A DNA stretch of 64,000 bases from Theropithecus gelada (taxonomy: Eukaryota > Chordata > Mammalia > Primates > Cercopithecidae): the NCBI RefSeq assembly GCF_003255815.1, contig NC_037686.1, positions 59,902,370-59,966,369 of the forward strand, read 5' to 3'. Position numbers and translations under genes: made by a program. Below the pieces are notes generated by a model. That model was not told the DNA's origin. It did not search any database and worked only from the letters and a program-made list of their open reading frames with translations. Shown here piece after piece: positions 1 through 13,659 of the stretch (position 1 is the stretch's first letter; each line of letters begins with the position of its first letter).

Positions 1-1079
1 TGATACCTATTCCATAATGCAAATTCATGCGCACAGAACAGATTATTGTATGACCTTTATGTAATAGTTGTTTTCCTTAACATTGTTAAATTTCCCATTT
101 CTTCATCTTCTATGTAATCATTCCCCTTATCTTGGTTTCCGTTCTCTTGTTTATTTAATTTCTATCACTGCTGCCAGAAATTTTAAAGGTCATACTTACA
201 GATGATATAAGAAATTGAGCAATCGATATAGTTTGAAACATTAATAGAATCAACTCTAATTCTTACTGTCAGCCTCAGTACTGATTATCCTATATTCATT
301 GAGGCATTTAATTATTCAAAAACATTAATGGAGCACCAGCAGTATGTGTAAAAAATAGTTATAATTATTGTGCTAAATGAAAATGTGAACATGATGTGGT
401 CTCTATGGTAACATAAACCTAAAGAAACCTTTGTGAAAAAGTAATTGCAATATCAGGTAAAATGAAATATATGTATTATTCTATTACAGTTAATGTGTAG
501 TGAGACAGAAATGAAAAATATATACTCTGATTGGAGAAAATATGAAACATCAACAGAAATGTCATGATTATATGAGAAGACATCTTGTAATTGAGAAAGG
601 GATATTTATGGCGGTAATACCAAGAACACAGCGAGCATGTGAATATGAAAGCACAGTATGTCATGTTCATTTCAGCTTGAAGAGTAGATGAGAAAAAATA
701 TACTAAAGATAAATTTGGATAATATTTTCATCCTAATTTAGATTTAAAAAGTTTAGATCCCCTTTATTACTTTGGCATTTGTTGGTAGAACACTGAGAAC
801 TAAAATAATTTTAAGGAAGAATTAAGTTATAGCCTGTCATATATATTTTAACAGAAACTTGCAGTTTCATTCACAGTGGGCAGTGGATACAAAACTTTCG
901 AATGGAGAAATATTTAATTGGTGAGAAAAATAAGCTGAGAAAAAATAGGATTTTTGAGATTTGTGTATATTCATTGCTGTACGATGGGCTATGCTGTCAG
1001 TCTGGCTTCATTTGCTTTTCAGTCACTGTGTGAAAGGTATAACTCTCAGAGGTTTGCATTGACTAACCCTTGTGTGCTC
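1..1079. other. Unassigned AT-rich non-coding DNA
   Basis: No repeat family, exon or RNA gene is recognised here. Reading frames are short and broken. It is probably unique or very decayed intergenic/intronic DNA. Confidence 0.6.
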
Positions 1080-1245
1080 GAAACAACTCTGTGAGGACAA
1101 AAGCGCAAATGTAAGCGTGGAAAGGTTAAACGATTACCTAGTTATATTACTAGGAAATGACATATCTTGCTTAATATTCAAGAAATCGGGCTTTAGAATC
1201 TGTGACCTTAAACACTACAGTATGTGCCAATGTGCTATATGCTCT
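1080..1245 (-). repeat. MIR SINE fragment, antisense
   Basis: The order of words matches an antisense MIR: a 'ggaaaggttaaacgattacc' block (the 'gaggttaagtgacttgcc' part of the consensus), then 'gggctttagaatctgtgacc', then 'cactacagtatgtgcc'. It is highly diverged, as expected of a mammal-wide SINE. Confidence 0.55.
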
Positions 1246-1504
1246 GTAATTAATCATATTATAATAATCTCTGTTAGATCAAATTAGAATACACAGGTGA
1301 GCTTTAGGTAAAACTAGCTTTATACCAACATAAGTTTGGTATGATAACTTCTAATTTTTATTTATAAAGGTGAGTCTTTATAATTATAGAATATTTAAAA
1401 TATCTAGAAAAGTAAAAGGGAATATATACAAGTTAATTATTCCTGGAATATAAGTGATAAAATAAATCCTGATGGTTGCTGCATTAAATTTTACATTTTC
1501 TGTA

Positions 1505-1512
<8 letters not shown>

Positions 1513-1539
<27 letters not shown>
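1513..1539. repeat. (CA)n microsatellite
   Basis: About 13 uninterrupted CA units follow a short TATA run, a potentially length-variable dinucleotide tract. Confidence 0.95.
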
Positions 1540-1686
1540 CCCTAAGCACATAAGCACATCCATGTTTTGCAAAATGGAACCAATATATGTGTCTATATGG
1601 CTTTGTGTTTTCTTTTTATATCTAACAGTATCATATTACCTTTTTCGATCCTTTTCTTTTAAAATCTCATTGTGAGGTCGGTACCA

Positions 1687-1752
1687 TTTCTCTCCCGCCT
1701 TTTCTCTTTCCTTTCCCTTTCTCTCTCTCCCTTCCTTCCTTCTTTCCTTTCC
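1687..1752. repeat. Pyrimidine-rich low-complexity tract
   Basis: An almost pure C/T stretch of imperfect CTTT, CCTT and CTCTC units. Confidence 0.85.
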
Positions 1753-1860
1753 ATAAATACTTACTGAATGCCTACACTGTTTTCACACAAATTTGCGGCA
1801 GAGATACATACGGGAACAAAAACTAAAGAAAAACAAAACGTTGTTTTCTGTCTGCCTAAT
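1753..1860 (+). repeat. Ancient mammalian repeat fragment
   Basis: 'aaatacttactgaatgcc' followed by a 'gagatacatacgggaacaaa' block recalls the widespread ancient repeat with 'atttattgagtgcctactatg ... ggatacagcagtgaacaaaa'. Family not assigned. Confidence 0.4.
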
Positions 1861-2239
1861 ATTTTCATTCCATGACAATATATAAATAAATAAAGCATGT
1901 AGATTATTATAAATTTTAATCAGAATAAATAAAAAATAAACAAGGTAATAAGATAAATTAATTTCTAATCCAGCTTATAAGATAAACTAATAGTCTTGCA
2001 GAATGGCTTTCAACATTGTTAGTAAATTGATAGATGTCCCAGACATTTACTTCAGCTATGAGGACAGTTTTATTATTCTCCTCCTATTTCTTGAATGGAT
2101 TCAACTGTAGATCATAATTTAGTTAATACAAAAGTAAGATCAGTTGTAGGAAAATAATATTTTATTAATATCTAAAAGAGCATTTGATTAAACCATGTCG
2201 ATATTTCTCTTCCTTTGTTAATAACTGCAGATCATTAAC
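1861..2239. other. Unassigned AT-rich DNA
   Basis: A-rich in the first 100 bases (short AAATA units), then nondescript. No gene or recognisable repeat seen. Confidence 0.5.
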
Positions 2240-2405
2240 ATGCCTTATGGCTCTTTACATTTTCAAAGAGCTAGGAAATTTATTATTTCTTTAATTTTCA
2301 TATTACTAATGGGAAGTAAGTATTATTATTTTCATGACATTATAAAAATCTGAGATTTAAAGAAGTTATTGACTTATCAAACTCATAGCTAATTATGTAC
2401 ATTAA
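2240..2405 (-). repeat. MIR SINE fragment, antisense
   Basis: 'taagtattattattttcatgac' followed by 'gagatttaaagaagttattgac' and 'aactcatagcta' matches the antisense MIR core (two-base-unit ATT run, 'gaggttaagtaacttgcc', 'cacagcta'). Diverged. Confidence 0.55.
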
Positions 2406-2639
2406 GTTATTTTTGTTTCTTTCTCCACTGTGTGTCTGCCTAGCTGGAGGAAAAGTTTCTATGCTAGTTCTTCCCACTCAGAGTACCAGTGTCTCACCTT
2501 TTTATTGCTAAGTCATCTGTTTTCTTGGATACAAAAGAGTACCTGGGAAGCTTTTTTGTTAAACAGAAATACATACATATTTTTCAATGTGATTATCAAT
2601 TTATCCAAATATTTATTCTACTTCAAATGGCATTCCGAG

Positions 2640-2886
2640 CCAAACTCTTAACTAAATTCTACAACAATCTTATGATATTGTTATGCTCCTTCTTCAAATA
2701 AGATTTCTGGGGCTTAAATTCAGGTAACTTGCTTATTATCTTACAGTTTATTAACAGAGTCAGAACTCAAACTTTGGGTTCTCTAACCACAGGGCCTGAG
2801 TCCTTAATATCTCCTGCTGCATTAACAGAGTAATAACTCAAACTTTGGTTTCCACAGGGTCTAAGTCCTTAATATCTCCTGTTGTT
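2640..2886 (-). repeat. MIR SINE, antisense, with 3' part tandemly duplicated
   Basis: 2700-2812 follows the antisense MIR: 'ttcaggtaacttgcttatta', 'agagtcagaactcaaactt', 'gggttctctaaccacagggc'. The section 2750-2820 is then repeated directly at 2821-2886 with substitutions and small deletions, so both copies end in 'tccttaatatctcctg'. The duplication is old, since the copies differ at many sites. Confidence 0.7.
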
Positions 2887-4784
2887 GTTTATCTTTTTAG
2901 CCTCCTGTTTGATAAATTTGGTCAAGTAGTTTAACAATTTGTGTTCATTATCTCTTCTTGTTAAATGAGCATAGTGTTCGCCAACTGGCTTATTCAAGGG
3001 AAAGGTAGTTCTAATGACCATTTTTAAATGATAAAAAAACAAAAATAAACTATGAACAAAATTTATAACTTCAATCACTATGGTAGTAAAAAATGTTCTT
3101 ATTAAAATGGAAATGCACTTACTAGTTCAAAATATTTTTCAGCAAAGGCCAGAATAACTCTAGTAGATGACGACTACTGCTTGCAGCATTGCCAAACATT
3201 GATAGGCAGTTGACCTTGAAATCCTTTAATGACTTGAATATTAAGTTTTTCTCTTTTCTCAACGTAGCTGTCAGCAATTCAGTGTAACTTCGTTTCTGTC
3301 CTAATAATTGATTTAGCATACTTAAAAAGACGATGCATTCATACCTAAATATTGATAATGCTTCAGTGTAACTTTCAAGGAGATAAAATGTATTCAACTT
3401 ATCTAAAATCTAAATATATTTATCGTAGTGAAAATCTGTTCCTTCATTCTTTTACTTCTGCATGCTACTATTATATAAAATATTTTATAGGCTTTTTAAA
3501 ACTTATATATAGCCAACATTAGAAATATAGGGAGAAGATGAGTTCTGAGTGTAGTTAAGCGACTAATTCAAAGTCATATATTTAAGGCAAAAGAAACACA
3601 GGTCTCATAAATTCCTATTCATCTATTCTTTCAGATTCAGCTTTCCAGGTCTTAAATATATATGTAGTCTTTTATTTTACCTTTAAGGGTCATAGCATTT
3701 TACTTTCTCAAGATCTACTAAAAATGGCTTCATTCAAAGGTGAATATAATACTATTTTTACTATTTTCATTGAGGATTTCAACAATGCAGCAGTCATAAA
3801 CACAGAACATCAACGTGGTGCTTTAGATGTTTTTCCCTCCCCTCTCAGGTGGTAGTGCCATGCTCCTCGTGTTTAAAGGATACAAAGGGCCAGACTTTAT
3901 CCCCATGTCCACACAGCCACAGCAGCATTTGTGATAGCTCCCATCGAAATGTCCTATCAGGGAAGGCATTGGCAGGGTGTTAAAATATAGCAGCGTATGT
4001 CAAGAGTTTTATCATTTATAATGACATATGATAGATCTTTATGGCACATTTATAACAGTCAGGTTATTTTTGACAACATACTTGAAAAGTGAGTTTCTAT
4101 CCTTAAACTCATATAAAAGGTATCAGCAAAGTCTCTGATCTCTGGCATATAGAGTATGAATTTTTAAACAGTAACTTTCCATGGAAAACCACATTCAGGC
4201 AAAGAGGGGATGCAGTTCCTGGTAGGAAAGATTCTCGCAAGATGATCACTAGTGAACTGGAATTTCATTCCTTTTATAGAGTTTGTTCCATAACGAAATT
4301 GGAAGTTGTCTCTTTAGGTTCCACTTTGCCATAAACCTCTGACAAAACAGAGACACCATGGATCCTAGGCCTCCAGTTGCAATAATCAGGCTTCTAATTC
4401 CTTAACTCACTCGGCTGACCACTTGCCAGCCTCAGCTGCTCTGCACCCTTGCCCCTTCCCATGCACATACCGTGCATCAGTGCTATAAACTGTCTGGCTA
4501 GTGAATAACTCTGGCCCTAGAAACCCAGCAAATTTCACTGCCATTCCTGGAGTTTCAGTTACAACCTCTCCAATGATGTCTGAATTCTATTGATAGAAAG
4601 GAAGCCTCCCAATTATATTCCTTCTTTGGAAACTCTTCCTCAGTACTAGAGCCGTCATTATTGTTCTCTTAACACAGATATGTTGTAGGTGGAGGTAAAT
4701 AATTCTTGGTAGACTATCCCTATTCAATTTGCTGCTTGGTTTCTGTCTCCTTTTTGGATCTTAATGCAATAAATAAATAATAAC
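2887..4784. other. Unassigned DNA, GC-richer at 3830-4700
   Basis: No gene is supported. The 3830-4700 part is less AT-rich and may be an ancient LTR or other decayed repeat, but I could not place it. The longest open stretch (3122-3397, minus) has no ATG start. Confidence 0.45.
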
Positions 4785-4995
4785 TGATAGAATTTATTAA
4801 CTTTTTTTATATTCAAGAACTCTGTTAAATGCTTTATCCAAATTATCTCTACTACTACTATATCCATATTGATATATATAGACAGAAAGGAAACTGGAGA
4901 ATTTCAGCTTTTTACCAAAGTGATGGATGTGGGGTTGTAGCATGGACAACAAAGCTGAGGGACCACGCTTATAATATTATGCACACATATCAACT
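4785..4995 (-). repeat. Possible MIR SINE fragment, antisense
   Basis: 'ctctgttaaatgctttatcc' resembles antisense MIR 'ctgtgctaaatgctttacat', and 'acagaaaggaaactggagaa' resembles 'cagatgaggaaactgaggca'. Very diverged; tentative. Confidence 0.4.
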
Positions 4996-5126
4996 GCAAG
5001 AAATAATATGGAACTGACTTTTTTGAAGTCACAATATTATGTTTCTCTGTTGTTTTTATACCTATAGTCATCACTGAGCGTTGGTGTTCATGTTTAACAT
5101 GTAAAAACAGACCTACGCCAGAAATC

Positions 5127-5340
5127 TTTTTTATTTATTTATTTTTTATTATACTTTAAGTGCTGGGGTACATGTGCAGAGTGTGAAGTTTTGTTACATA
5201 GGTATACACGTGGCATGGTGGTTTGCTACACCCAACAACCCGTCACCTACATTAGGTATTTCTCCTAATGCTGTCCCTCCCCTTGCCCCGCAACCCCTGA
5301 CAGGCCCCAGTTGTTTCCCTCCCTATGTCCATGTGATCTT
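5127..5340 (-). mobile_element. L1PA 3' UTR fragment, 5' truncated, antisense
   Basis: A T-rich start (antisense poly-A) leads into 'attatactttaagtgctggg', 'gtacatgtgcagagtgtgaa', 'ttgttacataggtatacacg' and the C-rich 'ccctgacaggccccag', the usual antisense 3' UTR of primate L1PA. It stops near 'gtccatgtgatct', so only about 210 bp was inserted. No convincing target-site duplication was found. Confidence 0.88.
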
Positions 5341-6419
5341 TAAAGGAATTCTACAATATGAAAAAATAAACTAGCAATATATACTTTTAACTTTTTCTAT
5401 TCTTGAGGCTACAAATAGTAATAATTATTATTATTTTCTTCATTAGTTGTGAATTGACTAGACTGTGAAAATATTCATGCAATAATATATATTTTCTAGA
5501 ATGAACTTTGTATGAAATGTACAAATCTGTGATTCAGAAATGCCCTAATGAAAGCTCTGAAATGTCCTAATACAAACATGACAGCATATTTTTATATTTA
5601 CTGTTGTCACAGTTAGATAAGAGTATTTACTTTATCAGATGAATGGCCTCTGACACTACTTTTGACTAATTTTATTAGTCATAAGATATCCACTTTTTGT
5701 TAGTCATAGCACATATCCAAACCATTAAAAGAGATAAACAGAGAATAAAACAAAACAAAGCAAATAAAATCCCAAGTCTATCATTTTGGGAGAAGGTAGG
5801 AAAATAAAAATTAAACATCAAATGGAAGGATTTAGAAAGAGCATACAAATATTGCAAAGACAAATTGAAAAGATGAGTTAAAATCATACTTACTCCATCA
5901 CGTGAGGTTAATTCCTCTCCTATGCTTATCTTTATGTGTGACTCTGTCAAACAGTATATCTCCTTTAATTTACAAATTTTAATTAGCAAAATGCATCTAA
6001 TTATAGTCAATTTAAAATGATTTTAACTTATCTTTTCAAGTTATCTTGGGTAAAAGAAAAGAGCTGTGGTTGGGTAATAGGGGCGTGTGAGTAGGTTCCT
6101 AGAGGAAACATCCAACTGTTCTAATAAAGAGATAAGGGAGTGATACATCTGTCTACATCACAGCTCAGCAGTTAGCCCATGAGAATCTCTGCCTTTTATC
6201 TGTATTTCCTACTCAGAAGATTTGAGCTGAAATGAGTGTCACTAATGGATGGATAATTAAAGACAGATACATTTTGAATACACCATGGGTATTTGTTTGC
6301 TATTTATCAGTGCTTTTTTTTTTTTTTTCTAATCTCTTTTATGTCATAAGTTCCACTTGCTTTACCTAAGTCTAGAATGTCTCATAAGATAATTTGCTTC
6401 TAACTTTCTTCTATATTTT
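5341..6419. other. Unassigned AT-rich DNA
   Basis: No repeat family or exon recognised. A T run lies at 6315-6329. The open stretch at 5675-6010 (minus) lacks an ATG start and is probably chance. Confidence 0.5.
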
Positions 6420-7090
6420 AGGCATAATTCAAAATCCTTGAATGCTAAAACAAATGCATGTTAAATCAATATAAAAGTAATGTTTCACCAAAAAAGAGAA
6501 ACAAATCATAAACTTCTATTCACTTAAAAACATAACTGTAAATATTAATATATAAAATCAAAGTTACAGAATTATAACGAGCTGCCAACAATTTTATAAT
6601 CATAGGGAAAGATTTTTTAAAACTTTGTGTGTATTTGACAAACAGAATAAATAAAATCAATGTAAGGATATAGAAAGTTAAATAGAAAAATTTGCAACTT
6701 TTATCTAAGGGACATATGTAGAATTTTATCTTAAATTATGGAAATATTATACTTCTTCACATGTATAACATTGATAAACATAAATCATGTAAAAACTCTC
6801 AAAGCAAGTCTCAACAAAAACAACATAACTGATATCATACAGTCCAAATTCTCTCACACTGCACAGTTACATTTAAAAGAAATTCTAATAATGATTTTAG
6901 AAAGAAAACATTTGGAAATATAAATCATATCACCTTTCAAGATCTCATAATTCAAATAAAACATCAAATAGAAAAGTTTTATGAAAAATTATATGTTCTT
7001 AAGTGGAAACCTAAAGGTAAAGGTAAAGAAATAAGATCTAGACTAAAAGAAAATATTTAAATAGTAATAGCTTATAGCTAGCCAGTCAAA
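6420..7090 (+). mobile_element. L1M ORF2 fragment, sense, decayed
   Basis: A-rich sense strand. The order 'gtctcaacaaaaac ... ttacatttaaaagaaattct ... aaatagaaaagttttatgaa ... aagtggaaacctaaaggtaaa' resembles the region between the endonuclease and reverse transcriptase of old mammalian L1 ORF2. No reading frame survives. Edges uncertain. Confidence 0.5.
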
Positions 7091-7528
7091 TAATAATCTG
7101 ATCAGAATATTTCCTGCCAAACATAAACAATTTACCAAAATATCAATACAGTAGTCATCCATTATCATAATGGATCAAGCCAGTCACCAAAACACTATGC
7201 AGTCACAACACTGATCAAGCATGCCCCTACCCTGTCTGATGCATTCTATTGTTTTCCTTTACTTGTGACAACTCTATCCCTGCTACATTCCTTATGCCCC
7301 CCTGAATTAAAAAAAAAGAAAAGAAAAGAAAGATTAAAATGATAAATCCTTTGCCTCCTCACAGCATGCAACGGAATACATTCTGCAACTTTCTGGACCT
7401 TCCTGAAAAGCAACTAAGACACTCAAGTTTATTAAACACCAAGACAACATGGTTTCATTTAACACTTCCCTTCGCTTCAGCAAATTATAAACTTGACATT
7501 GACTACAGATGTGTTCTCAATGGTCTTT
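7091..7528. other. Unassigned DNA upstream of AluY
   Basis: No gene or repeat family recognised. It ends in the left target-site copy of the young Alu. Confidence 0.5.
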
Positions 7529-10479
<2,951 letters not shown>

Positions 10480-10756
10480 ATGAAATAAAAAACAAATGTC
10501 AATGGAGAATATCAGGAAAACAAAATGTCGGTTATTTGAAAATATTAACAAAATAGACAAACATTTGGAAATACTGATCGAGAGTCAAGAAAAGACAAAA
10601 GATACAAATAAACAATGTTATGAATGAAATGAGAACATAATTACAAAATTACAGTTAAAGTAGAAGATACAAAGTTAAGGGACTATTATGAATAACTACA
10701 TTAACAAATTGAAAACCAAAACACGAAATATTATGTTTCTGTGTAAGGTATTACAT

Positions 10757-10780
10757 ACACACACACACACACACACACAC
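10757..10780. repeat. (CA)n microsatellite
   Basis: About 12 CA units, followed by mixed TATA/CACA sequence to about 10815. Lies inside the old L1M. Confidence 0.93.
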
Positions 10781-11139
10781 GCATATATATACACATATAT
10801 GCACACATACACATATTTAACCAGAACTGACTTCAGAAAATATTTAAAAACAGTAATACAGTTACTAAAATAAATTAAAGCATTGATTAAATATCTTATC
10901 CTTCAAATTTGAAAGACTGAAATAATCTTATAATTTCCATAAAGCTAAAATTAAATCTCTATTTTCTTCATTCTTGACAAATGATAAAGAATACGTATTT
11001 CATTCCAAAAGAACAGCATAATCATGTTAGTGAATGCAGGAAAATGCATTGTTAAAACAGAAATTCTCTAGGTGGGCGATAATATTTGTAAGTGTAGATG
11101 CAAAATCCTAGACAAAATATGAGCAAATCAAATCCAATA

Positions 11140-11163
11140 GGCTGGCACTTCCTTGTGCCAGCC
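11140..11163. repeat. Perfect 9-bp inverted repeat, 6-nt loop
   Basis: GGCTGGCAC, loop TTCCTT, then GTGCCAGCC. It sits at the left edge of a GC-richer segment (about 11140-11310) that interrupts the old L1M and matches no family I recognise. Confidence 0.9.
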
Positions 11164-11984
11164 ACTGTGCTGTGGTCTGCAGGTGCAGAGGTGAGCCCTA
11201 CCTGCTGGCAGAGGGTGGTACCTGTATTATTAATTCATGCACATTTAACTTACTTAGGACCAAAGGGTAAGTGCCGAGATGGCAGAACTGGCAATAGCAA
11301 ATCAAACCAAGTCTATGAAAAACATATATCAAAATGAAATTTATGTTAGGGATACAAGAGTGGTTTGATATTTAAAAATTTATAAATGGAATTCATAACC
11401 TTACCAAAGAGAAAACCGATATGATATGTTAGTTTCATGTGTTTGATATGGATGCAACAGAAAACAGATGCCACATATACAATTGTATAATTTGAAGAGG
11501 TGTACTTAAAAAGAAGTAAAAACAAAGATGAGTGGGCTATATGGAAATAAGAAGGGGTAGGGAAAGAACTCAGAGCTAACAGAATCAAATACATTTTACA
11601 ATAGTATCAGATAACACTAATATCTGGGAATAAATGTAAATAAATAAAACTAAATGTGTGTTAATACAGCTCTTTAAAAAGAGGTAACAACCCTGAGTTT
11701 TTACTCAAACCTTGATAAGATTATTTTTCAGTTTATATGCAAAACAGCCATCAAGAACTAAAAACCTCTAATGAATAGACTATAACATACGCTAGAAGGT
11801 AGATTGGCTGGCAAGATATACAGAAATTATGAATGAAGAACAATAAAGACATGTGGTACCATCCCAAGGACAATGTGCCTAACTCGAGTTTCATGAAAAT
11901 GCTCACCAAAAGACATAAACTGTATAGGAAAATTGGTCTAAATAACTAGGTCATTTTGGCTTACGATTGTCAGATTTTGCCACC

Positions 11985-13025
11985 TACCCAGTAATATGTA
12001 ATGGGCTAATGAAGAAGAAGGTAATGGCTGCGCGATGGAGGTTATCCAGCACGGCCACCAGAAAATAGATCTAACCTCATCAAGGCTGATCTGGCTCATG
12101 ATCTGGCTCAGACCCCTGCTGAGCTCCCATCTGGAAAACAGTGGTAACAATTGTTGAGCTCTCCAAATGGCAGTATTCCTAAAGGAATAGCCAAGCACCT
12201 GGTGCCTTGTGGATCATCATGGATCCTTTACAACAGGAGCAGGGATTTTCTTCTTCAATGGAATACATGCTTAGTCTTTATATTCATTGTTTTTGTTTGC
12301 ACCACCTTTGAAAATAAAAATATATTACATGAAAAATACATTACATACCCTTATGATATTCCACACAGCACTGCTTCTAACTAGAAACTCATTTCACAGC
12401 AAAAGTGGCAAGGAATGTTCTCACACTTATGAGATGCCCTGGTCTTATTATGTATTATGTCATCCTGAAGCATCTGTTCTGACTAAAGGTGGGATGGCTT
12501 ATTCCAAATTTGATTATGGTACTAGCTATGTGACAACACCTTGTGGGGCTGAGGTGCTTTCGTACACGTTGTTAGGAAAGCCCATATGTGGCTAGAATTC
12601 ATGTGTCCAGAAAGCAAGAAGTGACATGAGAGTGGCTTTCTTACTATTTACCCTAATACACTTTAAAATTTTGGCTTTTAAGTGTATATCTCAGTGTTCA
12701 AAGAAATACAACAGATATAACAAATTTCCATTCTATCAGAAGCTGAGATTTTCCTCATGCTACTGTAGCTCTTTGTGTGCCAACCAACCAGAGAAATTAT
12801 TGCTGGCTGGGTTGACTAATCCAATTTATCTAGGGAAAACAGAATACTACTACCCAGTGTGGGCAGGGAGGAGTTCATCTGAAAGCAGAGAATTATCTGT
12901 GAGTATTCCTACATCTAATGATGAAAGTTAATGTAAACGTATAGCAACTCAATACAGGGGGGCCTACTAATTAATTGCACAGAAGATTAATTGTTTATAT
13001 ACCTGGGTACAGGTTACAGTCTGTC
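11985..13025 (+). pseudogene. ERV-L pol remnant: integrase then dUTPase-like region
   Basis: This stretch follows the 3' part of the ERV-L pol gene in order. Around 12040-12240 it resembles the region before and at the start of integrase. The block at about 12350-12600 (with 'attccacacagcactgcttc' and 'catcctgaagcatctgttct') resembles the integrase core. The block 12780-13020 (with 'attattgctggctgggttga' and 'cagaatactactacccagtg') resembles the dUTPase domain that ERV-L carries after integrase. Stops and frameshifts break all frames into pieces of about 100 codons or fewer, so no enzyme can be made. No flanking LTR pair was found. Sub-domain placement is from memory. Confidence 0.7.
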
Positions 13026-13039
13026 AGGCAAATAAATAA

Positions 13040-13233
13040 AATGCCTTTTATTTCTTTCCATATCCTGATTACTCTGACTAGGACTTCCAGTGCTATGTTG
13101 AATAGGAGTGGTGAAAGTGGGCATCTTTGTTTTGTTCCAGTTCTCAGGGGAAATGCTTTCAGCCTTTGCCCATTCAGTATGAGGTTAGTTGTGGGTTTGT
13201 TATAGATGTCTCATTATTTTTGGATATGTTCCT
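13040..13233 (-). mobile_element. L1 ORF2 (reverse-transcriptase region) fragment, antisense
   Basis: 'atgccttttatttctttcca', 'gctatgttgaataggagtgg', 'gggcatctttgttttgttcc' and 'ttcagtatgaggttagttgt' are antisense ORF2. The same ORF2 section occurs in sense at about 14290-14500 inside the next L1, so this is a separate insertion and not that element's inverted end. It directly follows the ERV-L remnant. Confidence 0.85.
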
Positions 13234-13659
13234 CCAAGAGACTTGATAGAAGAGAAGGAATTATTATTTTCCAGAGACAACTGCAGGCAAGAATTTGATC
13301 AGATAGCATAAATGAAATTCAAATTATTTTACAGATGAACTACTGACTTCTCTGCTTTTGCAGACTGAAAATGTTGGTGAAGAAATGTTCTTGAGCAAGT
13401 TATAATTTTAGATGAGCTCTTGAGAACCATTCGATCTGGTGATGCATAGGGATACTTCACTAATCTTTACTCCCCAGTCATTTGAATAATCACTTAAGCT
13501 TCTAATTTCCTGTATTAAAGGAAATGTTGATATCTACATCTGGTTATTTAAATATCTGGAGTGACTTCTGTTTTTCTTATATAACACACATTAATAGAAA
13601 CCCCTATTACTACATGCACAATTAAAATAGCATTAACTATGCTATTTTATGTGCAACAA
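13234..13659. other. Unassigned DNA between two L1 fragments, with hairpin 13615-13655
   Basis: No family recognised. At its right end TAAAATAGCAT (13623-13633) pairs perfectly with ATGCTATTTTA (13639-13649) across a 5-nt loop. An outer TGCACA/TGTGCA pair (13615-13620 / 13650-13655) extends the stem past a 2-nt bulge. Confidence 0.6.

Larger units (their letters stand above)
10480..11900 (+). mobile_element. Old L1M ORF2 fragment, sense, interrupted
   Basis: 'ggttatttgaaaatattaac', 'aaaatagacaaacatttgga', 'gaatgaaatgagaacataat' and 'gactattatgaataactaca' follow sense ORF2 just upstream of the reverse-transcriptase core. Later 'gtagatgcaaaatcctagac', 'gagcaaatcaaatccaa' and 'gggatacaagagtggtttga' continue the same order. 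A (CA)n tract (10757-10780) and an unrelated segment (about 11140-11310) interrupt it. The reading frame is destroyed. Confidence 0.65.

Noticed and set aside
3122..3397. Open minus-strand frame of 91 codons
   Set aside because: It begins with TTG, not ATG, has no recognised domain or splice context, and long chance frames are expected over 64 kb in six frames.
5675..6010. Open minus-strand frame of 111 codons with hydrophobic C-terminal part
   Set aside because: Starts with TTG. Hydrophobic stretches are common in chance translations of T-rich DNA. No other sign of a gene.
12151..12931. Three overlapping open frames of 77-102 codons
   Set aside because: They are fragments of the broken ERV-L pol remnant and not cellular genes.
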